A DNA stretch of 58,104 nucleotides from Flavobacteriaceae bacterium (GTDB lineage: Bacteria > Bacteroidota > Bacteroidia > Flavobacteriales > Flavobacteriaceae). The translations under genes were made by a program, and so were the position numbers. Of this stretch, positions 33,830 to 42,261 are shown piece after piece. The stretch covers positions 1 to 58,104 of the forward strand of contig JAMONN010000007.1 in the NCBI GenBank assembly GCA_027065775.1. Reading direction: 5' to 3'. Positions within the stretch are counted from its first letter, which is position 1. The number at the start of each line of letters is the position of its first letter. Under the pieces are notes generated by a model that saw nothing but the letters and a program-made list of their open reading frames with translations, made no database searches and had not been told where the DNA came from.

Positions 33830-34702
33830 TTAAATTTTCCCCAAATATTTTTTAGGTGTTGTACCAAATTTCTTTTTAAAAGCGGCAATAAAATGACTGG
33901 AAGTACTATAGCCAATTTGCTGGCTAATTTCGGATACATTATATTTTTTAGATTCTAATAATTTACGTGCAAAATCTAATTTATAATCAATTAAAAAATT
34001 AAAAACGGTTTCGCCATAGATTTGTTTAAAACCATCTTTTAATTTTTTTAATGTGAGGCCTATTTCATTTGCTAATTCATTTAAACTTGGCGGTTCCGCC
34101 ATTCTGTCAATAATAATTTCTTTGGCTTTTTTTATCTTCAATACATTGTCTTCATCTTCTAAAAACGGGCATTTTTCATCTTCATCATTAGTTAGATTAA
34201 AATATAGACTCAGTAATTCAAAAACCTTACCTTTACTATATAATTTACCTAAAGATTGATGAATTTTATTGGTGAATAATTCATTTAAAACCACAATTTC
34301 TTTAGGCGATAAATCTTTAGCAGAATAAAATTTACGATTTTCGTTTTCTATTTTTAAAAAAGAAATGTGTTTGGTGAATTCAGAGAAGAAAGAATGAAAT
34401 TTTGAAATTTTAATCAATAAAATTACCACTTTTGATTTTGGTAAAACATCGATATCAATTGCCAAACTTTTTTGAGGATTAAACATTACTAGCGATTTAT
34501 TCTCTTCTACATTAATGGAATACGCACCATTATTATAATTTAATTTACCTGTGTTTTTTAAACTAAAAAACAATTGAATGTAAGTAGTATTCACTTCTTT
34601 TGAAAAAGACATAGGTTTTGCTGAATCATTATGTAATTTAATAATTTCAAAACCATCTTCTATTTGTAAAATTTCACTAAACCTTTTATCGTTGTTTTTC
34701 AT
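33830..34702 (-). CDS. AraC family transcriptional regulator
   Basis: The 290-residue protein has a C-terminal AraC-type double HTH (~190-290), with LNELANEIGLTLKKLKDGFKQIYG in the first motif and SEISQQIGYSTSSHFIAAFKKKFG in the second. The N-terminal ~180 residues resemble the beta-rich ligand-binding part of flavobacterial AraC proteins but give no hint of the ligand. A TAnnTTTG box lies at 34734-34741 (minus strand). Its neighbours are unrelated, so the target is unknown. Confidence 0.92.
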   Translation of the reverse strand: MKNNDKRFSEILQIEDGFEIIKLHNDSAKPMSFSKEVNTTYIQLFFSLKNTGKLNYNNGAYSINVEENKSLVMFNPQKSLAIDIDVLPKSKVVILLIKISKFHSFFSEFTKHISFLKIENENRKFYSAKDLSPKEIVVLNELFTNKIHQSLGKLYSKGKVFELLSLYFNLTNDEDEKCPFLEDEDNVLKIKKAKEIIIDRMAEPPSLNELANEIGLTLKKLKDGFKQIYGETVFNFLIDYKLDFARKLLESKKYNVSEISQQIGYSTSSHFIAAFKKKFGTTPKKYLGKI

Positions 34703-34808
34703 TGTAAAATAAATAAAACTCTTTAAAAGAGGGCAAATATAGGTAATTTATTTGTAATTTTTTAGCGTAATTTTAGTCTAGTTCGTGAAACTCATATTTT
34801 GATTTTAA

Positions 34809-34933
34809 TCTCGCAAAGTCGCAAAAACGCAAAGAAAAAAAGAGGTTATTTAAGTTACTGTTTATGTTTACAGAGCAAACATTTTGCGTCTTATGAATTG
34901 TAACAACCTTTGCGTTTTTGTGACTTTGCGAGA
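34809..34933. repeat. inverted-repeat element of the GCGACTTTGCGAGA family
   Basis: Two 26-bp arms, 34809-34834 and 34908-34933, are inverse copies with 25 of 26 bases matching. The ~73-bp centre holds a weaker inner pair (AGGTTATTTAAGTTAC / GTAACAACCT). The right arm and its flank (to ~34945) closely resemble 46645-46694. Confidence 0.75.
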
Positions 34934-34957
34934 AAATATTTTAGAAGAATGTGTATA

Positions 34958-35197
34958 TTATTTTCTGTTTAATTTTTTCGCTTTCTTTTTAAGCATATAT
35001 ACTAAAAAGAAACCATACACAGAAGCCATAATTATTCTTGGAATCATAAAATTAGCAGATACTATTTTACCTAAAATAATCTCTGTAGATTCACCTGAAT
35101 TTAAAGAAAACAAAAAAGTTGCAAAACTAATGATTAGTAAAAAAGCAAGTGCTGCAAAAATTCCTATTTTAATATAATTTGGTTTTTTTTGACTCAT
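34958..35197 (-). CDS. small membrane protein, unknown function
   Basis: The 79-residue product has two transmembrane segments (IGIFAALAFLLIISFATFLF and MIPRIIMASVYGFFLVYML) and a lysine-rich C-terminus. I do not recognise the family. It starts 1 bp after the MazG-like stop and so is likely co-transcribed with it. Confidence 0.7.
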   Translation of the reverse strand: MSQKKPNYIKIGIFAALAFLLIISFATFLFSLNSGESTEIILGKIVSANFMIPRIIMASVYGFFLVYMLKKKAKKLNRK

Positions 35198-35198
35198 T

Positions 35199-35525
35199 TT
35201 ATTTTAATTTTTGATTATTGTGATGTCTATTGTGATCTCTATCTGTTCTGATTTTTAATTTGTTATCGAATGCATTTTGCAAATCGATTCCTGTTTGGTT
35301 TGCTAAGCATAAAACTACAAATAAAACATCTGCTAATTCTTCGCCTAAATCTTTATTTTTATCCGATTCTTTCTCACTTTGTTCGCCATAACGCCTTGCG
35401 ATAATTCTGGCTACTTCACCAACTTCTTCGGTTAATTGTGCCATGTTTGTTAATTCGTTAAAATAGCGAACGCCATGTTTATTAATCCAATCATCGACTG
35501 TTTTTTGTGCGTTTTTAATATTCAT
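35199..35525 (-). CDS. MazG-like nucleotide pyrophosphohydrolase
   Basis: The 108-residue protein has the MazG-type metal motif EEVGEVARIIARRYG (~31-45) and DLGEELADVLFVVLCLANQTG (~61-81), i.e. ExxE plus ExxD. It resembles the single-domain MazG/RS21-C6-like pyrophosphohydrolases that clean up non-canonical nucleotides. A TAnnTTTG box at 35549-35556 (minus strand) precedes it, divergent from the GH3 gene promoter. The small membrane protein gene follows 1 bp later. Confidence 0.88.
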   Translation of the reverse strand: MNIKNAQKTVDDWINKHGVRYFNELTNMAQLTEEVGEVARIIARRYGEQSEKESDKNKDLGEELADVLFVVLCLANQTGIDLQNAFDNKLKIRTDRDHNRHHNNQKLK

Positions 35526-35548
35526 TATCTAAAAATTAAGATTTGTTT

Positions 35549-35556
35549 CAAAAGTA
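35549..35556 (-). promoter_or_regulatory. MazG-like gene promoter -7 box
   Basis: TACTTTTG on the minus strand matches TAnnTTTG, 23 nt before the ATG. Confidence 0.5.
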
Positions 35557-35571
35557 CAAAAATTAATTGCT

Positions 35572-35579
35572 TAAATTTG
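35572..35579 (+). promoter_or_regulatory. GH3-like gene promoter -7 box
   Basis: TAAATTTG matches TAnnTTTG and lies 36 nt before the TTG start at 35616. Confidence 0.5.
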
Positions 35580-35615
35580 TACTGTATTTTATTAACCATC
35601 ATTTAGAAAACTAAC

Positions 35616-37130
35616 TTGAAAATCCCATTTTTAAATACCGTAATCGCTTGGACACTTAAAAAGAGAAAACACCAAATGGAGTTTTTTTTAAAATATCCTA
35701 TAGAAGTTCAATACGAATTATTAAACCGATTAATAAAAACTGCAAAAAACACCGAAGTTGGTCATAAATTCCATTTTTCTGAAATTACCGATTATGAATC
35801 GTTTGTAAAATCTATTCCGATACGGAAATACGAAACAATAGAACACGAAATAGAAAAAACCAGAAAAGGAAAGCAAAATATTTTTTGGAATACAGAGATA
35901 AAATGGTTCGCAAGATCAAGCGGTACAACTAATGCAAAAAGTAAATTCATACCTGTAAGCGTAGAATCTTTAGAGAATTGTCATTATAAGGCAGTGCGTG
36001 ATATGTTGTCGATTTATGTCTGTAATAATGAAAATGCACGAATGTTTGCAGGTAAAAATCTGCGCCTTGGCGGTTCGAGTGAAAGTTACGAAGATAACAA
36101 TACGTATTTTGGTGATTTATCAGCAATAATTATTGAAAACTTGCCACTTTGGGCAGAATTCTCTTCGGTTCCTAAGCAAGAAATAGCATTAATGAGCGGT
36201 TGGGAAACCAAAATGGATAAAATTATTGATGACACTTTAGATAAAGATGTTACCAGTTTGGCTGGTGTGCCGTCTTGGATGTTGGTACTTTTAAATCGGG
36301 TTTTAGAACGAACAGGCAAACAGAACATTTTAGAGGTTTGGCCAAATCTGGAAGTCTATTTTCATGGTGGCGTTAATTTTACGCCATACAAAGAACAGTA
36401 CAAAAAAATGATTCCTAAAGCAGATTTTAAATACTACGAAATCTATAATGCAAGTGAAGGTTTTTTCGGAATTCAAGATCAAAATTATAGTGATGAATTG
36501 TTGTTAATGTTAGATTATGGTATTTTTTATGAGTTCATTGACATGGAAGAATTTGAGGAGGAGAACTCGATTGCAATTCCGTTAGAAAAAGTTGAACTAG
36601 GTAAAAATTATGCTCTGGTAATCACTACAAATGCTGGTCTTTGGCGTTATTTAATTGGCGATACCATAAAATTTACTTGCTTAAAACCTTACCGAATAAA
36701 AATTACTGGTAGAACGAAACATTTTATAAATGCTTTTGGTGAAGAACTAATTATTGATAATGCCGAAACTGCTTTAGAAATTGCCTGTAAAAAAACAAAT
36801 GCTACAATTTTAGAATATACTGTTGCACCGATTTTTATGGAAGGCAACAAAAAAGGATCGCATGAATGGTTAATTGAATTTTCTAAAAAACCAACCGATA
36901 TTTCTTTTTTTACAGAAATTTTAGATACCAATTTGAAGGCAATAAATTCCGATTATGAAGCAAAACGTTATCTAAATATTACATTAGAAATACCTAAGAT
37001 TACTATTGCTGAAGATGGTCTGTTTTATAAGTGGTTAAAGAAAAACAATAAATTAGGTGGACAACATAAAATTGTTAGATTGGCTAATAATCGAGATTTT
37101 ATGGATGCTTTACTAAGTACAAATTTTTAG
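35616..37130 (+). CDS. GH3 family acyl-acid-amide synthetase-like protein
   Basis: The 504-residue protein matches the GH3 (auxin-responsive promoter) family of adenylate-forming enzymes. It shows ARSSGTTNAKSKFIPV (~103-118; the P-loop-like ATP motif), EIYNASEGFFGIQD (~277-290) and YRIKITGRTKHFINAFGEELI (~361-381). Plant members conjugate amino acids to acyl acids; the bacterial role is unknown. It starts at a TTG, with no in-frame ATG upstream near the promoter box. It is divergent from the MazG-like gene. Confidence 0.88.
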   Translation: MKIPFLNTVIAWTLKKRKHQMEFFLKYPIEVQYELLNRLIKTAKNTEVGHKFHFSEITDYESFVKSIPIRKYETIEHEIEKTRKGKQNIFWNTEIKWFARSSGTTNAKSKFIPVSVESLENCHYKAVRDMLSIYVCNNENARMFAGKNLRLGGSSESYEDNNTYFGDLSAIIIENLPLWAEFSSVPKQEIALMSGWETKMDKIIDDTLDKDVTSLAGVPSWMLVLLNRVLERTGKQNILEVWPNLEVYFHGGVNFTPYKEQYKKMIPKADFKYYEIYNASEGFFGIQDQNYSDELLLMLDYGIFYEFIDMEEFEEENSIAIPLEKVELGKNYALVITTNAGLWRYLIGDTIKFTCLKPYRIKITGRTKHFINAFGEELIIDNAETALEIACKKTNATILEYTVAPIFMEGNKKGSHEWLIEFSKKPTDISFFTEILDTNLKAINSDYEAKRYLNITLEIPKITIAEDGLFYKWLKKNNKLGGQHKIVRLANNRDFMDALLSTNF

Positions 37131-37250
37131 TGATGCCACGAATTATACTAATTTTCACTAATTAATATTATGATTTAATGCGGATTTGTAATTCTGTATT
37201 CGTAAAAAAAATCCGTGAATATCTGTGTTTCAGTTTAATTAGAGCGAGAT

Positions 37251-37604
37251 TCAGAAGTTTAAATTTCCTGCTTCCAATAATATTTCTTTCAAAACGTTAA
37301 CATCCACACTTTCTAGTGAATGGTATTCAATAGATTTCACCATTTTTCTATTTCTTGTTGCCTTTAAAACTCCCTGTTTGTTTGATAATTTAAAACCTTT
37401 AATAAAACATAAATCTACATAATTGGTATTTTTCAAAATGTTTAAATAACAGACTCCTTTTACGTTAGCATAGTAAAAAGGTATTTTCCATTTGTATTTT
37501 TCTTCTACATTCGGTAGCGTTTCCAAAATAATTTGTCGTACAAAAAGCATTATGGATTGTAGTGGTTCTTTTTGGTTTAGTATGTAGTTTTCTGCTGGGT
37601 TCAT
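37251..37604 (-). CDS. DUF1801 domain-containing protein
   Basis: The 117-residue protein matches the YdhG/DUF1801 fold: a PLQSIMLFVRQIILETLPNVEEKYKWKIPFYYANVKGVCYLN-like start (in pieces: ETLPNVEEKYKWKIPFY) and VDLCFIKGFKL in the middle. The function is unknown. I chose the ATG at 37602-37604, 1 bp after the stop of the upstream protease gene, because an upstream in-frame start would add 26 residues from inside that gene. The two genes form an operon. Confidence 0.82.
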   Translation of the reverse strand: MNPAENYILNQKEPLQSIMLFVRQIILETLPNVEEKYKWKIPFYYANVKGVCYLNILKNTNYVDLCFIKGFKLSNKQGVLKATRNRKMVKSIEYHSLESVDVNVLKEILLEAGNLNF

Positions 37605-37605
37605 T

Positions 37606-38286
37606 TTAGTAAATGGGTAAAATAATAGGTCCAAGATAATGCATCCATAAAATAAAACCGTTAATTCCACCAATAAATCCACTTAGAATAAATGTAAACC
37701 TTAATTTTATTGGAATTATTTTAAAAACAACAAAAAATGAGATTAAAAAACCGACTAAACCAAGAAGAATAGAAAATGTACCAGCATATAAATTTAAATA
37801 ATTTGAAATATGTAATTCATCTCCACCAAAATAGTTTTTATTAAAAAATAATCCGTGAATAAGAGCAGTACTTAAATTAAAAACTTCTCTTAACCAAAAT
37901 AATGATAGAAATATACTTAACCAATCTATTATTTTAAACCCAAATTGTTGTCTTTTTTGTTTTCTTAGATAGAGAATTAACAAGCCAACAAATCCTGTTA
38001 ATATTGTTTGTATTGGTCCGCCAAGTGTGATTAAAAAACTATTGTACTTACTTTTATTTTTAAGTTGCTTAAATAATATGTCATTACTAAATTCTAAATT
38101 TTCAAACCTTTTATTTAATTTCGGATTAGTATAAGTCATGCTTCCGTAAAATAATTTTGTATCGTAACCTAAACTTTTAGCAACAAGAATATGACCGTAT
38201 TCATGTGTAACTGTTCCGATAGCGGTAAATAATACAAAAGAGATAGTGATATAGAATAATTGTTTATAGTGTATTTTGTAGATCAT
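37606..38286 (-). CDS. M50-like membrane metalloprotease
   Basis: The 226-residue membrane protein has five or six hydrophobic segments. HEYGH at 28-32 lies in the first segment region (FTAIGTVTHEYGHILVAKSLG), the HExxH zinc motif of site-2-type proteases. The third ligand, usually an Asp in an LDG or NPDG motif, is not clear; GGDE near 146 is the only candidate. It is shorter than classical RseP and lacks a PDZ domain. A TACTTTTG box on the minus strand (38294-38301) suggests a very short leader. Confidence 0.75.
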   Translation of the reverse strand: MIYKIHYKQLFYITISFVLFTAIGTVTHEYGHILVAKSLGYDTKLFYGSMTYTNPKLNKRFENLEFSNDILFKQLKNKSKYNSFLITLGGPIQTILTGFVGLLILYLRKQKRQQFGFKIIDWLSIFLSLFWLREVFNLSTALIHGLFFNKNYFGGDELHISNYLNLYAGTFSILLGLVGFLISFFVVFKIIPIKLRFTFILSGFIGGINGFILWMHYLGPIILPIY

Positions 38287-38333
38287 ATTTGTTCAAAAGT
38301 ATAAAATTTATTTGCGCAATCAAAAATTATTTA

Positions 38334-38341
38334 TAACTTTG
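38334..38341 (+). promoter_or_regulatory. promoter -7 box of the membrane-protein cluster
   Basis: TAACTTTG matches TAnnTTTG, 21 nt before ATG 38363. It argues against a longer upstream reading frame. Confidence 0.55.
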
Positions 38342-38362
38342 CAATTCAAAGTACTTTTAATT

Positions 38363-38980
38363 ATGAGCGAAAAAGATTATTTACAAGACATTACTGAGAT
38401 TAAAAATATTATGAATAAATCATCTCGTTTTTTGAGTTTGAGTGGTCTATCAGGAATACTTGCAGGTATTTATGCTTTGGTTGGTGCTTATTTTGCACGA
38501 GTTCTTTTATTAACAGCAAATTATGACCAATATTCTTACACGTTAAGTGAAACTAATATTGAATATAAGATAATCGGAATTGCATTAGCAGTTGCTTTAT
38601 TATCTATAATAACAGGTTATATTTTAACAAGAAACAAAGCAAAAAAACAGAATGTAAAAATTTGGGATACTACAACAAAACGATTGTTGTTTAATTTTTT
38701 AGTTCCGTTAGCAACTGGCGGAATTTTTGGTTTAATAATTTTAAGTCAGGGAATTTTTTTATACATAGCACCTGTAACATTAATATTTTATGGTTTGGCA
38801 TTATTTAGTGCAAGTAAATATACAATTGGTAATGTGAAATATTTAGGCATTGTAGAAATTATTTTAGGTCTATTTGCATTATATTTTATTGGTTACGGTT
38901 TTTACTTTTGGGTAATTGGTTTTGGCGTTTTTCATATTATTTATGGAGCAATTATGTATTTTACTTTAGAACGAGAATAA
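38363..38980 (+). CDS. membrane protein of unknown function (first gene of envelope cluster)
   Basis: The 205-residue protein has a soluble head (MSEKDYLQDITEIKNIMNKS) and six hydrophobic segments from residue ~22 on (FLSLSGLSGILAGIYALVGAYF and onward). In flavobacteria such proteins often come just before a small winged-helix regulator, as here (39618). I chose ATG 38363 because the promoter box at 38334 sits inside the longer possible frame. The function is unknown. Confidence 0.8.
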   Translation: MSEKDYLQDITEIKNIMNKSSRFLSLSGLSGILAGIYALVGAYFARVLLLTANYDQYSYTLSETNIEYKIIGIALAVALLSIITGYILTRNKAKKQNVKIWDTTTKRLLFNFLVPLATGGIFGLIILSQGIFLYIAPVTLIFYGLALFSASKYTIGNVKYLGIVEIILGLFALYFIGYGFYFWVIGFGVFHIIYGAIMYFTLERE

Positions 38981-38984
38981 CCAC

Positions 38985-39012
38985 GAATTTCACTAATTTA
39001 CACGAATTAAAA
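38985..39012. repeat. CACGAATT-type intergenic repeat
   Basis: ACGAATTTCACTAATTTACACGAATT is a mix of CACGAATT and CACTAATT words. The same words recur after the GH3-like gene (37137-37170: CCACGAATTATACTAATTTT). These are common intergenic words in Bacteroidota. Confidence 0.45.
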
Positions 39013-39016
39013 ATAA

Positions 39017-39574
39017 ATGACATCAGAAAAATTAAATAAATTAGGACTTAAAACTGCACTGATTTCCTTTTTAATAGGAATAGCTATTTTTTTGTTTTAC
39101 TATTTTACCTCAAATTTTTATATATTATTTTTAGGATATTTTTTTACTGGTATTGCTTGTATTTTTAATCTTGTTATTTTAATCTTAATTATTCTAGAAA
39201 TATCTAAGTATTGTGAAATAAGGAAAAAATTTATTTCTACAAGTTTAATAATGTTATTTAATATACCAATAATGATTACTTTTGTTTGGTTAACTTTAAT
39301 ATTAATTAATACTATGAGAATTAATTTTAAAAATACAACACAAACCGCAATAACTGATATTGAGATTATAGGTTGTGATCTAAAGCATATTAATAAACTA
39401 GAACCAAATGAAAGTATTACAATTTGGATTAAGATAAACAATGACTGTTCAATACAAATGAACTATTTGCAAAATAAAAAAAGAGAAACCGAAACTGTTG
39501 CTGGTTATATAACTGGTGGAATGGGACAAAAAATGAATTATAATATTGGTAGTAAAAGTGAATTGGTATTTTAA
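39017..39574 (+). CDS. membrane protein of unknown function, paralogue A
   Basis: The 185-residue protein has three transmembrane segments in its first ~105 residues and a soluble C-terminal part with two cysteines and a Gly-rich end. The pattern SFLIGIAIF...LGYFF...FNLVIL...LIMLFNIPIM reappears in the 101-residue protein at 40560 (SFIIGTIF...LGFYY...INLIIS...LVMLINIPIA), so the two are paralogues with different C-termini. I do not recognise a named family. Confidence 0.75.
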   Translation: MTSEKLNKLGLKTALISFLIGIAIFLFYYFTSNFYILFLGYFFTGIACIFNLVILILIILEISKYCEIRKKFISTSLIMLFNIPIMITFVWLTLILINTMRINFKNTTQTAITDIEIIGCDLKHINKLEPNESITIWIKINNDCSIQMNYLQNKKRETETVAGYITGGMGQKMNYNIGSKSELVF

Positions 39575-39617
39575 TAAATTACCTTTTGTTTTCTTTTGTG
39601 CCTTGTGGTAAAAGTAT

Positions 39618-39914
39618 ATGAGCATCATAAAAAACATAAACAAAATATTCAATAACCGAGTTAGACTTGGTATTATGTCTGCGCTTATGGTTAATGAAAA
39701 TGTAGATTTTAACACATTAAAAGAATTGTTAGATGTTACCGACGGAAATCTTGCAAGTCACATAAAAGCATTAGAAAAATTAGATTATATTTTAATTATG
39801 AAGTCATTTATTGGTAAAAAAACAAACACAAAATATAGTATCACTAAACTGGGTGAGTTAGAATTCAAAAAGCACATAAGTGCACTTGAAAAACTAATTT
39901 CACAACAGAAGTAA
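39618..39914 (+). CDS. winged-helix transcriptional regulator (MarR/ArsR-like)
   Basis: The 98-residue protein is a single winged-helix domain: IFNNRVRLGIMSALM (helix 1), DFNTLKELLDVTDGNLASHIKALEKLDYI (HTH) and KTNTKYSITKLGELEF (wing). It resembles the winged-helix proteins often paired with CreD or DUF4153 membrane genes in Bacteroidota. It probably controls the surrounding membrane-protein cluster, which is inference from position. Confidence 0.88.
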   Translation: MSIIKNINKIFNNRVRLGIMSALMVNENVDFNTLKELLDVTDGNLASHIKALEKLDYILIMKSFIGKKTNTKYSITKLGELEFKKHISALEKLISQQK

Positions 39915-40036
39915 ATTTTTTTATATTATTACTTTGAAAAACAAAGTGCTTTTAAATTAAAGCGAATAATAGAGAATAATAAATAGAAGAGAGCAAGCAT
40001 TCAAATCTAGTATACATTTGAATAAGAAAACTAAAA

Positions 40037-40576
40037 ATGAAGAAATTTAAAAACATAAGAATAACAATTATTCAATGGATTTTTGAAAAATCGATAGGTT
40101 TTTACGCAAGAAACTTTAAGAAAAACAAACCTGTTTGGAATCTTACTAAAGCAGATTTAAAGAAATGTGCTAATGAGACTTTAGGTAAAGAAATGTTTTT
40201 GTTTTTAAATCGTAATAATTTAGAGGTAATTCCGAAATCTGAAAATCACGATTGCTATCATGTGTTAACCAATTATCAAGCAAACACAATTGATGAAATC
40301 GCATTACAATATCTATGTTTCGGAAACGGAAAACGTACCATAAATCTATTTCTAATAATTATTGTTGGCACATTATTTATTCCTGAAGATCTTTCGTTTT
40401 ATATAAAATCTTATCGAATAGGTAAACAAGCAAATCGGTTTTATGATTTAGATTTTAAAAAATTACTAAAGGTAGATTTAAGAGCAATTCAGTTCGTAAT
40501 TTTTTCAGAAAAACAACTATTCAATTTATATAATAATAACATAATCTTAAATAAATCACATGCAATTACTTTTTAA
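40037..40576 (+). CDS. Coq4-like protein
   Basis: The 179-residue protein carries H71-D72-x2-H75-x11-E87 (HDCYHVLTNY...TIDEIAL), the exact HDxxHx11E zinc motif of Coq4. The surrounding HVLTNYQANTIDEIAL also follows the Coq4 pattern. Coq4 acts in ubiquinone synthesis, in which it has been linked to C1 oxidative decarboxylation of the ring, yet flavobacteria normally use menaquinone and no coq genes are nearby. A hydrophobic stretch (TINLFLIIIVGTLFI) may touch the membrane. The next gene overlaps by 17 bp, so it belongs to the membrane cluster. Confidence 0.82.
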   Translation: MKKFKNIRITIIQWIFEKSIGFYARNFKKNKPVWNLTKADLKKCANETLGKEMFLFLNRNNLEVIPKSENHDCYHVLTNYQANTIDEIALQYLCFGNGKRTINLFLIIIVGTLFIPEDLSFYIKSYRIGKQANRFYDLDFKKLLKVDLRAIQFVIFSEKQLFNLYNNNIILNKSHAITF

Positions 40577-40865
40577 AAATACAGACAGAACAGGTAGAAT
40601 AGTAACTATACTTTCGTTTATAATAGGCACAATATTTCTTTTATCGTACATAATTCTAAGAGATTTAAATATCGCTATTTTAGGTTTTTATTATCTAATT
40701 ATAGCAACAACAATAAACCTTATTATTTCGTTAATATTTTTAGTGTTAGCTTTTTATAATACTAATAAAAAAAGAAAATATTTAAAAACAATTTTAGTAA
40801 TGCTTATAAATATTCCTATTGCAACTGCTTACTTTTTTATTGTAGATCTTTTATTAATTTTTTAA
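40560..40865 (+). CDS. small membrane protein, paralogue B
   Basis: The 101-residue product has three hydrophobic segments and aligns with residues ~5-100 of the protein at 39017. It lacks the soluble C-terminus. The ATG lies inside the end of the Coq4-like gene (17-bp overlap), implying coupled translation. The function is unknown. Confidence 0.75.
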   Translation: MQLLFKNTDRTGRIVTILSFIIGTIFLLSYIILRDLNIAILGFYYLIIATTINLIISLIFLVLAFYNTNKKRKYLKTILVMLINIPIATAYFFIVDLLLIF

Positions 40866-40873
40866 TTATAATC

Positions 40874-42259
40874 ATGAAAAATGCCTTATTATTTTTAGCA
40901 TCTTTAATTTTTAGTCTTTTGTTTTACCAACAATATATTGGTTTAAATGTTGTTCTATTTTCAATTACAGCAATTGCAGTTTTATTTATTTTTAATCCTA
41001 AAAAATTTAAAGAAAAAGAAACAATTTTAAAAGCAAGTATCTTAATTTTCACCTCTGTATTTGTTTTTATGCATCATTCGTTAATATCGTTAATTGCCAC
41101 AATAATTAGTTTTGTTGTTTTGGTAGGAACGATTTCTAATACAAATTCATCCATTTATGTAAAATTTTTAAATGGACTTTACACAACTATAGTCGCTGTA
41201 TTTTCTAGATATTTTGAACGAGATAAAAACAGTGAATCTACAAGCAAAAAGCAAAAAATAGATTATTTGTATTGGTTAAAAATCATTGGTATTCCGTTAG
41301 TGATTGTTACCGTTTTTGTGTTGTTATATCGTAATATAAATCCTATTTTTAACGATATAATTTCAACATTAGATTTAAGTTTTATCAACATGTCTTGGTT
41401 ATTGTTTACAGGTTTAGGTTATTATTTATTCTACAATATATCACAACCAATAAGTATTGAACCAGCTACAGAATCCGATTTACAAACCGATAATATTTTA
41501 CGAAAAGAAGATTTAAAACAAGAACCCGAAGAAAAAATTAAGCAAGAAAATCAGCTTGGTGTCGTATTAATGATTTCGCTAAATGTATTGTTGTTATTTT
41601 TAATAATAACCGATTTTGTGTATTTAAAACAGCAATCTTACGATGTTTCATCAACCGAATTGAAATCGCAATTACATCAAAGTGTAAACGCTTTAATTGT
41701 TTCAATTATTTTAGCAATGAGTATTATTGTTTATTTTTTTAGGGGAAATTTAAATTTTTTCGATAGAAATAAGTTACTTAAAAACACCACGTTTATTTGG
41801 ATTTCACTAAACATTGTTATTGCCTTTATAACTGCGTATAAAAATTTCACTTACATCACAAACTACGGAATTACCTACAAAAGAATTGGCGTTTATGTGT
41901 ATCTTTTTTTAGTAATTACAGGGTTGATTTTTACATTTATTAAGATAAGTTCTATTAAAAACATTGTGTTTTTATTCCGTAAAAATATGCAAGTAGCTTT
42001 TATAGTTTTAGTCTTAGCAACAACTATTAATTGGGATGTTTTCATTACAAAATACAATTTATCTAGTAATCATAAAAGTATCAATTACTTGTTGAAATTA
42101 TCTAATAAAAATGCCTTCTTACTAAAAGAGTATTCAGATAATAACAATTTAAGTATCGATGAAAAAGAAAAAATAGATTTTAGGTATAATGTGTATTATG
42201 AACGTTTAAAGAACAATTCTTGGCAAGAAAAAGTATATCAAAATTTCAAAAATAATTAA
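40874..42259 (+). CDS. DUF4173/DUF4153 family polytopic membrane protein
   Basis: The 461-residue protein has about ten transmembrane segments and a charged loop near 195-230. SQLHQSVNALIVSIILAMSIIVYFFRG (~265-290) and GITYKRIGVYVYLFLVITGL (~334-353) are typical of the DUF4173/DUF4153 membrane families. Such genes are often preceded by a small winged-helix regulator in Bacteroidota. The function is unknown. It starts 8 bp after paralogue B. Confidence 0.78.
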   Translation: MKNALLFLASLIFSLLFYQQYIGLNVVLFSITAIAVLFIFNPKKFKEKETILKASILIFTSVFVFMHHSLISLIATIISFVVLVGTISNTNSSIYVKFLNGLYTTIVAVFSRYFERDKNSESTSKKQKIDYLYWLKIIGIPLVIVTVFVLLYRNINPIFNDIISTLDLSFINMSWLLFTGLGYYLFYNISQPISIEPATESDLQTDNILRKEDLKQEPEEKIKQENQLGVVLMISLNVLLLFLIITDFVYLKQQSYDVSSTELKSQLHQSVNALIVSIILAMSIIVYFFRGNLNFFDRNKLLKNTTFIWISLNIVIAFITAYKNFTYITNYGITYKRIGVYVYLFLVITGLIFTFIKISSIKNIVFLFRKNMQVAFIVLVLATTINWDVFITKYNLSSNHKSINYLLKLSNKNAFLLKEYSDNNNLSIDEKEKIDFRYNVYYERLKNNSWQEKVYQNFKNN

Positions 42260-42261
42260 TA

